Below are positions 1 through 11,232 of a stretch of 64,000 nt of DNA, in pieces. The position numbers and the translations under genes were made by a program. The notes under the pieces were generated by a model. The model was not told the origin of the DNA. It did not search any database and was given only the letters and a program-made list of their open reading frames with translations. The DNA is from Cololabis saira (Eukaryota; Chordata; Actinopteri; Beloniformes; Belonidae), in assembly GCF_033807715.1 (NCBI RefSeq), contig NC_084591.1:50506615-50570614 (forward strand). The letters are read 5' to 3'. The first letter of the stretch is position 1; each line of letters opens with the position of its first letter.

Positions 1-165
1 CGGGGACCCGAAACGGAGTAGGATTGAAGAAAACACTTACTGAGTCCTAACCCTGAATCTTACATACATTTTTACATATAGCAAAAGTTTCAATACGCTT
101 ATTTATAAAACACACATACCTTTACGCATACCTTTAATAACTCTATACGGTAATATAATTCTCAA

Positions 166-188
166 TTATATATATATATATATATATA
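166..188. repeat. (TA)n microsatellite
   Basis: A short uninterrupted TA dinucleotide run in AT-rich sequence. Confidence 0.95.
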
Positions 189-454
189 GTGAAAATATGC
201 CCATCATTTAGTTGTGCTACTATGTATGTATGTAATAATACGAGTAATTATAATTCATAATATTACATTATCATTACGTTACTATAATACAATATAATAG
301 AGAACAATAGACAGCAATGATATAACAATTTACTTGAATAACTATATAAGAGTAGATATGCTATATATGCACTGGTTCATATATTTACCCCCAACTATAT
401 CCATAAGAATTACTATAAATCTATATATCGACATATGTACATATAACTATAAAT

Positions 455-456
<2 letters not shown>

Positions 457-545
<89 letters not shown>
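457..545. repeat. (TA)n microsatellite, about 44 copies
   Basis: An uninterrupted TA run of about 89 bp. It is expected to be length-variable and to extrude cruciforms easily. The open frame through it (Tyr-Ile repeats) is an artefact. Confidence 0.95.
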
Positions 546-551
<6 letters not shown>

Positions 552-1001
552 TATATTAATAGAGATATAGATTAATAGAGATAGAGATATTCTTTACCCA
601 TCTGTGCTGTGAGATTTCCCGCTACTCTCCTGATTGGCTCTGCGAGTGTTTCTGGACAAGCTGACGATGATAAAGCTGGTGCTGGTTTACACCTGCTCAC
701 ACACTTTTTACTGTTTTACTGCCTTAACTTTTACTAACTGCTGCTGAGAACTGCAGTTGCCTTTTGGCTCCTTGACCTGTCATTTTGCTTGTCTTTGTTG
801 CTCAGGTAATCACTGTGAGAGCGCTGTGCTTGGTGCTGCAGAGACAAGATAAACTATAAACTGTCTCTATGCAGAAACATTATTCCATTTCACAAAGTTG
901 ATCTTTTCTCTCTTTTTTGACAGCTTTGATTTCAGATTTTTTTTTTTTATTGAATTTTTGGCACGACAAACATTAACAGTATAAATGCACTTATGAATTA
1001 T

Positions 1002-1065
1002 AATCAGAATCAGAAAAGGGTTTATTGCCAAGTTTTCACACAAGGAATTTGTTTTGGTGATTGGT
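1002..1065. repeat. Dispersed teleost repeat fragment (TTTATTGCCAAG type)
   Basis: The segment reads AATCAGAATCAGAAAAGGG, then TTTATTGCCAAG, then CAAGGAATTTGTTTTGGTG. I recognise this as a very common dispersed sequence of fish genomes, but I cannot assign its class with certainty. It appears as a short fragment without clear ends. Confidence 0.6.
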
Positions 1066-1300
1066 GGGTCCGTGTATCTTTTGGTCATTGGATTTTTCCA
1101 TCATGAGTGGGAATCAAAAAACAAAAAACGATTGGTTTATTTGATTTTCCTTTTAAAACAAAAAACAAATATTGAATTACACTGCATTTTTTCTTTTTCT
1201 GTGTTAATATGATTGAACAAAGATTCAAAATACGCTTTTGAAAAAACGAACCAAAAACAACCGTTTATTCATATTCAGTGCAGTGTTTGGCGGGTGTGCT
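1066..1300. other. A/T-rich spacer, possible old repeat
   Basis: This stretch is rich in AAAAAACAAAAAACG-like and TTTTCC-type runs. No gene or clear boundaries are visible. It may be an old dispersed repeat. Confidence 0.35.
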
Positions 1301-1534
1301 AATCTGGCTGAGCTAAGTCTCAGCTATTAATTTAATTTGACCTACTGGCTTAGGACAGACCAACATAGCGATAAAATGTCTGGAACTTTTTTTTCCTAAT
1401 TTTTTAAATATTTGTAGGTTATAAATATTAGTAAAACCCTACTATTTTAATTATTACTTTTTCTGTAACCATTCTGCCAAGGTTGTAACCGGGCTGAGCC
1501 GGGAATATTTCTGAGGTCACCACATTACAGGGAG

Positions 1535-1793
1535 CTGATTGGTCAGGGGGCAGGGCCGTCATCACTCTACTCGCCACTGATTGGTCGGGGGGCGGGGCCG
1601 TCATCACCCTACTCGCCACTGATTGGTCGGGGGGCGGGGCCGTCATCACTCTACTCGCCACTGATTGGTTGGGGGCGGGGCCGTCATCACCCTACTCGCC
1701 ACTGATTGGTCGGGGGGCGGGGCCGTCATCACCCTACTCGCCACTGATTGGTCGGGCGGCGGGGCCGTCATCACCTTACTCGCCACTGATTGG
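1535..1793 (+). repeat. 42-bp tandem repeat array (Y-box/GC-box), about 6 copies
   Basis: The unit is 42 bp and contains CTGATTGGTC, then GGGGGGCGGGGCC, then GTCATCACCCTACTCGCCA. Each copy carries an inverted CCAAT box and a GC box. The array is interrupted at its right end by the hAT MITE that begins at 1,794. Copies differ by a few bases, so it is older than the identical modules further right. Confidence 0.92.
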
Positions 1794-2112
1794 CAGGGGC
1801 GCCGCTAGGGATTTTGGGCCCCATGAAAATAATCTTTACCGGGCCCCCCAACACAGCGGCGAAATTTGTTGATGCTATTTTACATACAATGCATTTTAAT
1901 GGTATTGCAGGCGTTGATGTTTCCAAAACAAATAAAGTTATTGTTACCAGGGAATTGAAAATAAATCATTTGTGATTATATGTTATTTAATAACTTAGTG
2001 TCATTATTTTTCTTTATTATAATTTTGATCATCATTAGGGGCCTCTCTGGGCCCCCCTCAATCATGGGCCCCTATAATCCGTATCCTTTACCCCCCCTTT
2101 TCGGCGCCCCTG
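1794..2112. mobile_element. hAT-type non-autonomous transposon (MITE), 319 bp
   Basis: The left end reads CAGGGGCGCCGCTAGG and the right end, read in reverse complement, also begins CAGGGGCGCCG, giving short terminal inverted repeats starting CAG. The element is flanked by a perfect 8-bp direct duplication, CTGATTGG, at 1,786-1,793 and 2,113-2,120. CAG-starting inverted termini with an 8-bp target duplication are hallmarks of the hAT superfamily. It has no coding capacity, and subterminal GGGCCCC motifs occur at both ends. The target it duplicated is the CCAAT box of a 42-bp repeat unit. Confidence 0.9.
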
Positions 2113-4789
2113 CTGATTGGTCAGGGGGCCGGCAGACGGGGCCGGCAGACGTTTGAATCAGGAAGCGGGAGTCAGCGCGAGAGCGACTGGCGGCTCGCTG
2201 CGATTTTATTATAAAAAAAGGACAACCAATCAGAAGAAGGGGCGGGGTTAATTCAGGCCAATGAAGGTCAAGGACTCCATAAAGAATCTGATGACACCAC
2301 CCACGACTCTCTATGTCAAACCATTCAAAAGTTATAGCAGAAAATCGGGACAACCAATCAGAAGGAGGGGCGGGGCTAATTAAGGCCAACGAAGCTTAAG
2401 GACTCATTACAGAGTCCCATGACACCACCCACGACTCTCTATGTGAAACCATTCAAAAGTTATGGCAGATAAAAGTATTCTAGGGGGCGCTGTTGAGCCG
2501 TTAGGCCACGCCCATTATTGCAAACCATGAAATATCACATTTATCGCCAGGCCTGGCTTGCATGCAAATTTTGGTGCCTTTTGGAGAACTATCAAATATG
2601 GACCAATCAGATGAAGGGTGGGTGCGCTTTTTCGCGTCTAGCGTTGCCACGGTAAAACTTTTGAAAGAGAAAAGTAATGCGTGTAGTCGCAAGATGGAGA
2701 CGCACATATTGGTGCATAACACACCTGGGTGCACGTTACGGTTCGGGCTGAATTAACTGCCGAAGGAATGGCATAAATTGCGCCAAAATTACACAATTAA
2801 TTCAAAATGGCTGACTTCCTGTTCGGTTTCGGCCATGGCTCCAAGAGACTTTTCTTTAAGTTGCGACATGATACAGGTGTGTACCGATTTTCGTGCATGT
2901 ACGTAAAACCGTATTGTGGGGCTTGAAGCACAAAGTTTTCCGGGGGGCGCTGTTGAGCCGTTAGGCCACGCCCATTATTGCAAACCATGAAATATCACAT
3001 TTATCGCCAGGCCTGGCTTGCATGCAAATTTTGGTGACTTTTGGAGAACTATCAAATATGGACCAATCAGATGAAGGGTGGGTGCGCTTTTTCGCGTCTA
3101 GCGTTGCCACGGTAACACTTTTCAAAGAGAAAAGTAATGCGTGTAGTCGCAGGATGGAGACACACATTTTGATGTATAACACATCTGGGTTCACAATACG
3201 GTTCGGGCTGAATTAACTCTCGAAGGAATGGCATATATTGCTCCAAAATTACGCAATTAATTCAGAATGTTCAAAATGGCCGACTTCCTGTTCGGTTTCA
3301 GCCATGGCGCCAAGAGACTTTTCTTTTAGTTGCGACATGATACAGGAGTGTACCAATTTTCGTTCATGTACGTCAAACCGTATTGTGGGGCTTGAGGCGC
3401 AAAGTTTTTTCTGTCTGAACCAACCAGATGAAGGGTGGGCGCGCTTTTTGGCGTCTAGCGTCGCCACGGTAACGCTTTTGAAAGAGAAAAGTAATGCGTG
3501 GTGTCGGAGGATGGAGACGAACATTTTGATGTATAACACACCTCGGTGCACGTTACGGTTCGGGCTGAATTAACTGCCGAAGGAATGGCATAAATTGCGC
3601 CAAAGTGACACGATTAATTCAAAATGGCCGACTTCCTGTTCGGTTTCGGGCATGACGCCAAGAGACTTTTCTTTAAGTTGTCCCATGATACAGGTGTGTA
3701 CCGATTTTCGTGCATGTACGTCAAACCGTATCGTGGGGCTTGAGGCACAAAGTTTTGAAGGGGGCGCTGTTGAGCCATTTTGCCACGCCCATTAATGCAA
3801 ACCATTAAATATCAAATTTTTCGCCGGGCCTGACTTGGGTGCAAAATTTGGTGACTTTTTGGGCATGTTAAGGGGGGCAAAAAGGCCATCACTTTGTCAG
3901 AAGAAAAAAAAAATAATAATAATTAAAGCTGCAAGCAGCAATGAACGGGCCCTCGCACTCACGTCAACCGCCCCCCATAAGCATATCAGAAATGACACCA
4001 CCCACGACTTCCTATGTCAAACCCTTCAAAAGTTATAGCAGAAAAAAGGGACGACCAGTCAGAAGAAGGGGCGGGGCTAATTCAGGGCAAAGAAGATCAA
4101 GGACTCATTACAGAGTCCCATGACACCACCCACGACTCTCTATGTCAAAACATTCAAAAGTTATAGCAGAAAATAGGGACAACCAATCAGAAAAAGGGAC
4201 TGGGCTAATTGTCACCAATTATGGTCAAGGACTCAATGCCGAGTCCCATGACACCACCCACAACTCTTTATGTCAAACCTTTCAAAAGTTATGGCAGAAA
4301 AAAGTATTCTAGGGGGCGCTGTTGAGCCGTGAGGACACGCCCATTAATGCAAACCATGAAAAAAAAAATCAGATCACTCAAATGAACGACGATCATACAG
4401 TACAGCTGTATCTCATGGTCCAGAATGTATGATATTATATTAATCTATTATACCATATTATATTACATGTTGTTATTTCATATTAGCGTACCCAGTAATA
4501 TAGCATATTGTATTATTGCATTGTATGTTGCTTCATTTCATATATTTTTGACTGTATTATATTGTAAAATTATATATCATAGCGATTGCATTATTATATA
4601 ATTTCAATTTATAACACTAATATACAATTCCTCACACACACACTCCTTCCAAATGTTTCTTTTTTTTCTCCATTATGACAATTCTATGCTGTCATCCGTT
4701 ATGTTTTTTGTTTTTAAGCTTGTTATGTCTGTTATTCAAATATATTAATACATTCATTAATATGCTATACTGTATTTTGTATTGTGTAT

Positions 4790-4914
<125 letters not shown>

Positions 4915-5135
4915 ATACCTGAAGTGTGACTACCTGCAGAACGTATTTTAGCATGAAAGCTTGCATATTTAACGTACATCAAGCATCCTGTATCATAGCT
5001 ACATGTCTGCCGTTTGTAACAAAGCAAACCGCGTGAAAATCGGTTGAAAATCAAGTGAGTTATAGTTATTTTACTTATGCAGACACCTCCTTCCACAATA
5101 GAAGTGAACGCTCTAGAGTTAAAGCGATACCGATC

Positions 5136-5206
5136 CAAGATGGCGGCCACGCCCGACGTTCTCAGGCAGTCAATGCGGCGCCTCGACCAAGATGGCGGCC
5201 GCGCTG
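5136..5206. promoter_or_regulatory. Pair of YY1-like motifs in a CpG-rich block
   Basis: CAAGATGGCGGCC occurs twice, near 5,137 and 5,189, in a CpG-rich stretch. The established YY1 consensus is AANATGGCNGC-like, so both are strong motif matches. No transcript or start site can be shown from sequence alone, and the block may simply belong to a dispersed repeat. Confidence 0.4.
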
Positions 5207-5394
5207 AACATCAGCCCCTCCCCCCGCGGGAGCTGCGCGCGCAAACTCCACTCAAATTCAAAAGTTATGGCAGAAAATCGGGACAACCAATCAGAAGAAG
5301 GGGAAAGAGAAAAGTAATGTGCGTCGTCACAGGACAGAGACGAACATTTTGATGTAAAAAAACACAAAAATTGCTGACAAAAAATTTGGCATAT

Positions 5395-5465
5395 CAAGCC
5401 AGGCTTGAACTCTCGACCTCTGGCAGCAAAGACCGCAACAATCTGGCTGAGCTAAGTCTCAGCTA
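5395..5465 (-). repeat. tRNA-like (SINE-head-like) segment, degenerate
   Basis: Read on the minus strand it holds TTAGCTCAGCCAGA (A-box-like), then about 30 bp later GAGTTCAAGCCTGG (B-box-like). The A-box is close to the Pol III consensus and the B-box is decayed. No good cloverleaf forms. It adjoins the shared AT-rich leader. Confidence 0.5.
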
Positions 5466-5673
5466 TTCCTCTTATTTGACCTACTGGCTTAGGACAGACC
5501 AACATAGCGATAAAATGTCTGGAACTTTTTTTTCCTAATTTTTTAAATATTTGTAAGTTATAAATATTAGTAAAACCCTACTATTTAAATTATTACTTTT
5601 TCTGTAACCATTCTGCCAAGGTTGTAACCGGGCTGAGCCGGGAATATTTCTGAAGTCACCACATTACAGGGAG

Positions 5674-5823
5674 CTGATTGGTCGGGGGGCGGGGCCGTCA
5701 TCACCCTACTCGCCACTGATTGGTCGGGGGGCGGGGCCGTCATCACCCTACTCGCCACTGATTGGTCGGGGGGCGGGGCCGCCATCACCCTACTCGCCAC
5801 TGATTGGTCAGGGGGCGGGGCCG
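5674..5823 (+). repeat. 42-bp tandem repeat array, about 3.5 copies
   Basis: Same 42-bp unit as at 1,535: CTGATTGGTC followed by GGGGGGCGGGGCC in every copy. It follows the AT-rich leader ending in ATTACAGGGAG. Confidence 0.92.
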
Positions 5824-8724
5824 GCAGACGTTTGAATCAGGAAGCGGGAGTCAGCGCGACAGCGACTGGCGGCTCGCGGCAATTTTATTATAAAAAAAGG
5901 ACAACCAATCAGAAGAAGGGGCGGGGCTAATTCAGGCCAATGAAGTTCAAGGACTCCATAAAGAATCTGATGACACCACCCACGACTCTCTATGTCAAAC
6001 CATTCAAAAGTTATAGCAGAAAATCGGGACAACCAATCAGAAGAAGGGGCGGGGCTAATTAAGGCCAACGAAGCTTAAGGACTCATTACAGAGTCCCATG
6101 ACACCACCCACGACTCTCTATGTGAAACCATTCAAAAGTTATGGCAGAGAAAAGTATTCTAGGGGGCGCTGTTGAGCCGTTAGGCCACGCCCATTAATGC
6201 AAACCATGAAATATCACATTTATCGCCAGGCCTGGCTTGCATGCAAATTTTGGTGACTTTTGGAGAACTATCAAATATGGACCAATCAGATGAAGGGTGG
6301 GTGCGCTTTTTCGCGTCTAGCGTCGCCACGGTAAGACTTTTGAAAGAGAAAAGTAATGCGTGGTGTCGCACGATGGAGACGCACATTTTGGTGTATAACA
6401 CACCTGGGTGCACGTTACGGTTCGGGCTGAATTAACTGCCGAAGGAATGGCATAAATTGTGCCAAAATTACACAATTAATTCAAAATGGCTGACTTCCTG
6501 TTCGGTTTCGGCCATGGCTCCAAGAGACTTTTCTTTAAGTTGCGACATGATACAGGTGTGTACCGATTTTCGTGCATGTACGTCAAACCGTATTGTGGGG
6601 CTTGAGGCACAAAGTTTTCCGGGGGGCGCTGTTGAGCCATTTTGCCACGCCCATTAATGCAAACCATGAAATATCAAATTTATCGCCAGGCCTGGCTTGC
6701 ATGCCAAATTTGGTGCCTTTTGGGGAACCATCAAATATGGACCAATCAGATGAAGGGGGGGTGCGCTTGTTGGCGTCTAGCATCGCCACGGTAACACTTT
6801 CGAAAGAGAAAAGTAATGCGTGTAGTCGCAGGATGGAGACGCACATTTTGATGTATAACACATCTGGGTTCACGATACGGTTCGGGCTGAATTAACTCTC
6901 GAAGGAATGGCATATATTGCTCCAAAATTACGCAATTAATTCAGAATGTTCAAAATGGCCGACTTCCTGTTCGGTTTCGGCCATGGCGCCAAGAGACTTT
7001 TCTTTAAGTTGTGCCATGATACAGGTGTGTAGCGATTTTCGTGCATGTACGTCAAACCGTATTGTGGGGCTTGAGGCACAAAGTTTTCAAGGGGGCGCTG
7101 TTGAGCCATTTTTCCACGCCCATTAATCCAAACCATTAAATACCAAATTTTTCACCAGGCCTGGCTTGGGTGCAAAATTTGGTGCCTTTTGGGGAACTAT
7201 CAAATATGGACCAATCAGATGAAGGGGGGGTGCGCTTGTTGGCGTCTAGCGTCGCCACGGTAACACTTTGGAAAGAGAAAAGTAATGCGTGTAGTCGCAG
7301 GATGGAGACGCACATTCTGATGTATAACACATCTGGGTTCACGATACGGTTCGAGCTGAATTAACTCTCGAAGGAATGGCATATATTGCTCCAAAATTAC
7401 GCAATTAATTCAGAATGTTCATAATGGCCGACTTCCTGTTCGGTTTCGGCCATGGCGCCAAGAGACTTTTCTTTTAGTTGCGACATGATACAGGAGTGTG
7501 CCAACTTTCGTTCATGTACGTCAAACCGTATTATGGGGCTTGAGGCGCAAAGTTTTTTCTGTCTGAACCAACCAGATGAAGGGTGGGCGCGCTTTTTGGC
7601 GTCTAGCGTCGCCACGGTAACGCTTTTGAAAGAGAAAAGTAATGCGGGTGGTCGCAGGAAGGAGACGCACATTTTGATGTATAACACACCTGGGTGCACG
7701 TTACGGTTCGGGCTGAATTAACTTTCGAAGGAATGGCATAAATTTCGCCAAAATGACGCGACTAATTCAAAATGGCCGACTTCCTGTTCGGTTTCGGGCA
7801 TGACGCCAAGAGACTTTTCTTTAAGTTGTCCCATGATACAGGTGTGTACCGACTTTCGTGCATGTACGTCAAACCGTATCGTGGGGCTTGAGGCACAAAG
7901 TTTTCAAGGGGGCGCTGTTGAGCCATTTTGCCACGCCCATTAATGCAAACCATTAAATATCAAATTTTTCGCCAGGCCTGGCTTGCGTGCAAAATTTGGT
8001 GACTTTTTGGGCATGTTAAGGGGGGCAAAAAGGCCTTCACTTTGTCAGGAAAATAATAATAATAATAATTAAAGCTGCAAGCAGCGATGAACGGGCCCTC
8101 GCACTCACGTCCACCGACCCCATAAGCATATCAGAAATGACACCACCCACGACTCTCTATGTCAAACCATTCAAAAGTTATAGCAGAAAAAAGGAACAAC
8201 CAATCAGAAGAAGGGGCGGGGCTAATTCAGGCCAATGAAGGTCAAGGACTCCATACAGAGTCTGATGACACCACCCACGACTCTCTATGTCAAACCATTC
8301 AAAAGTTGTGGCAGAAAATCGGGACAACCAATCAGAAGAAGGGGCGGGGCTAATTCAGGCCAATTATGGTCAAGGACTCAATACCGAGTCCCATGACACT
8401 ACCCACGACTCTTTATGTCAAACCATTCAAAAGTTATGGCAGAGAAAAGTATTCTGGGGGGCGCTGTTGAGCCGTTAGGCCACGCCCATTAATGCAAACC
8501 ATGAAATATCAAATTTATCACCAGGTCTGGCTTGCATGCAAAATTTGGTGACTTTTGGAGAACTATCAAATATGGACCAATCAGATGAAGGGGACGCGTG
8601 CTTTTTCGCGTCTAGCGTCGCCACGGTAACACTTTTGAAAGAGAAAAGTAATGTACGTCGTCGCAGGACAGAGACGCACATTTTGATGTAAAAACACAAA
8701 AATTGCTGACAAAAAATGTCATCA

Positions 8725-8800
8725 TAGGTACAGCCAGGCTCGAACTCTCGACTTCTGGCACCAAAGACCGCAATGCTGTGGCTGAGCTATGTCTCAGCTA
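8725..8800 (-). repeat. tRNA-like segment (module copy 1)
   Basis: The minus strand reads ACATAGCTCAGCCACAG (A-box-like) and, about 30 bp on, GAGAGTTCGAGCCTGG (B-box-like). This resembles a Pol III internal promoter or SINE head. No stable cloverleaf and no clear run of terminator Ts were identified. Confidence 0.5.
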
Positions 8801-9007
8801 TCCCTTTCACTTCGACTTACTGGCTTAACAGAGACCAACATAGCGATAAAATGTCTGGAACTTTTTTTTCCTAATTTTTTAAATATTTGTAAGGTATAAA
8901 TATGAGTAAAACACTACTATTTTTATTACTTTTTCTGTAACCATTCTACCGAGGTTCTAACCGGGCTGAGCACGGGTCTATTTCTGATGTCACCATATTA
9001 CAGGGAG

Positions 9008-9155
9008 CTGATTGGTCGGGGAGCGGGGCCGTCATCACCCTACTCGCCACTGATTGGTCGGGGGCGGGGCCGTCATCACCCTACTCGCCACTGATTGGTC
9101 GGGGGGCGGGGCCGTCATCACCCTACTCGCCACTGATTGGTCGGGGGGCGGGGCC
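9008..9155 (+). repeat. 42-bp tandem repeat array (module copy 1)
   Basis: Four copies of the CTGATTGGTC/GGGGCGGGGCC unit. The first has a diagnostic GGGGAGCGGGGCC variant and the second lacks one G. Both features recur in every copy of the module. Confidence 0.92.
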
Positions 9156-11033
9156 AGCAGACGTTTGAATCAGGAAGAGGGACTCTCTATGTCAAACCAT
9201 TCCAAAGTTATAGCAGAAAATCGGGACAACCAATCAGAAGAAGGGGCGGGGCTAATTAAGGCCAACGAAGCTTAAGGACTCATTACAGAGTCCCATGACA
9301 CCACCCACGACTTCCTATGTCAAACCATTAAAAAGTTATAACAGAATAAAGGGACAACAAATCAGAAGAAGGGGCGGGGCTAATTCAGGCCAATGAAGGT
9401 CAAGGAGTCCATAAATAATCTGATGACACCACCCACGACTCTCTATGTCAAACCATTCCAAAGTTATAGCAGAAAATCGGGACAACCAATCAGAAGAAGG
9501 GGCGGGGCTAATTAAGGCCAACGAAGCTTAAGGACTCATTACAGAGTCCCATGACACCACCCACGACTTCCTATGTCAAACCATTCAAAAGTTATGGCAG
9601 ATAAAAGTATTCTAGGGGGCGCTGTTGAGCCGTTAGGCCACGCCCATTAATGCAAACCATGAAATATCAAATTTATCGCCAAGTCTGTCTTGCATGCAAA
9701 ATGTGGTGACTTTTGGGGAACTATCAAATATGGACCAATCAGATGAAGGGGGGTGCGCTTGTTGGCGTCTAGCGTCGCCACGGTAACACTTTCGAAAGAG
9801 AAAAGTAATGCGTGTAGTCGCAGGATGGAGACACATATTTTGATGTATAACACATCTGTGTTCACGTTACGGTTCGGGCTGAATTAATTCTCGAAGGAAT
9901 GGCATAAATTTCGCCAAAATGACACAATTTATTCAAAATGGCCGACATCCTGTTGGGTTTCGGCCATGGCTCCAAGAGACTTTTCTTTAAGTTGTGCCAT
10001 GATACAGGTGCGTACCGATTTTCGTGCATGTACGTCAAACCGTATTGTGGGGCTTGAGGCACAAAATTTTCCGGGGGGCGCTGTTGAGCCATTTTGCCAC
10101 GCCTATTAATGCAAACCATGAAATATCAAATTTATCGCCAGGCATGGCTTGCATGCCAAATTTGGTGCCTTTTGGGGAACTATCAAATATGGACCAATCA
10201 GATGAAGGGGGGGTGCGCTTGTTGGTGTCTAGCGTCGCCACGGTAACACTTTCGAAAGGGAAAAGTAATGCGTGTAGTCGCAGGATGGAGACACATATTT
10301 TGATGTATAACACATCTGGGTTCATGATACGGTTCGGGCTGAATTAACTCTCGAAGGAATGGCATATATTGCTCCAAAATTACGCAATTAATTCAGAATG
10401 TTCAAAATGGCCGACTTCCTGTTCGGTTTCGGCCATGGCGCCAAGAGACTTTTCTTTTAGTTGCAACATGATACAGGTGTGTACCGATTTTCGTTCATGT
10501 ACGTCAAACCGTATTATGGGGCTTGAGGCACAAAGTTTTTTCTGTCGAACCAATCAGATGAAGGGTGGGCGCGCTTTTTGGCGTCTAGCGCCGCCACGGT
10601 AACGCTTTTGAAAGAGAAAAGTAATGCGTGTTGTCGCAGGATGGAGACGCACATTTTGATGTATAACACACTTGGGGGCACGTTACGGTTCGGGCTGAAT
10701 TAACTTTCGAAGGAATGGCATAAATTTCGCCAAAATGACACGACTAATTCAAAATGGCCGACATCCTGTTCGCTTTCGGGCATGACCCCAAGAGACTTTT
10801 GTTTAAGTTGTCCCATGATACAGGTGTGTACCGATTTTCGTGCATGTACGTCAAACCGTATCGTGGGGCTTGAGGCACAAAGTTTTCAAGGGGGCGCTGT
10901 TGAGCCATTTTGCCACGCCCATTAATGCAAACCTTTAAATATCAAATTTTTCGCCAGGCCTGACTAGGGTGCAAAATTTGGTGACTTTTTGGGCATGTTA
11001 AGGGGGGCAAAAAGGCCTTCACTTTGTCAGGAA

Positions 11034-11060
<27 letters not shown>

Positions 11061-11065
<5 letters not shown>

Positions 11066-11230
11066 TTCCTGCAAATACAATAGGGCCTTCGCTCTGAAGG
11101 TGCTCGGGCCCTAATAATAATAAAAATTCCTGCAAATACAATAGGGCCTTCGCACTGCAAGTGCTCGGGCCCTAATAAAAATTCCTGCAAATACAATAGG
11201 GCCTTCGCACTGCAAGTGCTCGGGCCCTAA
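11061..11230 (+). repeat. Three tandem hairpin termini
   Basis: Three consecutive copies of a segment of about 52 bp: AATTCCTGCAAATACAAT, then AGGGCCTTCGCACTGCAAG or a variant, then TGCTCGGGCCCTAAT. The outer AGGGCC/GGCCCT and inner CACT/AGTG segments can pair into a hairpin. Only (AAT)n or A-rich bases separate the copies, with no element body between them. Confidence 0.85.
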
Positions 11231-11232
11231 TT

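Larger units (their letters stand above)
1..1000. other. AT-rich flank, no gene recognised
   Basis: This stretch is mostly AT-rich with two (TA)n tracts annotated separately. Bases 590-850 are less AT-rich and contain a lone CTGATTGG-type CCAAT box near 632. I recognise no exon, splice pattern or known repeat there. Short open frames are microsatellite translations or chance. Confidence 0.6.
1301..3924 (+). repeat. Array unit U0 (partial, lacks the standard start)
   Basis: This is the first, start-less unit of the large array. In order it holds a truncated tRNA-like segment (only the GGCTGAGCTAAG part near 1,305), the AT-rich leader shared with other units (about 1,380-1,534), six copies of the 42-bp repeat, an inserted hAT MITE (1,794-2,112), and two 128-bp repeats with CCAATCAG plus GGGGCGGGG (about 2,226 and 2,354). 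Three 459/357-bp monomers with X-box-like cores follow (about 2,642, 3,103, 3,460), then a terminal monomer without the X-box ending in (AAT)n. The core at 2,642 is mutated to GGTAAAAC. An exact octamer ATGCAAAT occurs at 2,562-2,569. All blocks have the same orientation as the 17 following units. Confidence 0.85.
8071..11232 (+). repeat. Array unit U2: isolated copy of the 2,982-bp module plus three hairpin ends
   Basis: The order is start palindrome, two 128-bp repeats, one monomer tail with X-box (8,619), tRNA-like segment, leader, 42-bp array of four, three 128-bp repeats, three X-box monomers (near 9,774, 10,232, 10,588), terminal monomer and (AAT)n. Three tandem hairpin termini follow. 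Wherever I compared it, the module up to 11,060 matches the copies at 24,035, 30,993, 36,498 and 42,003, apart from (AAT)n length. One CCGCCACGGTAAC variant (10,588) is shared by all copies. Confidence 0.9.
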
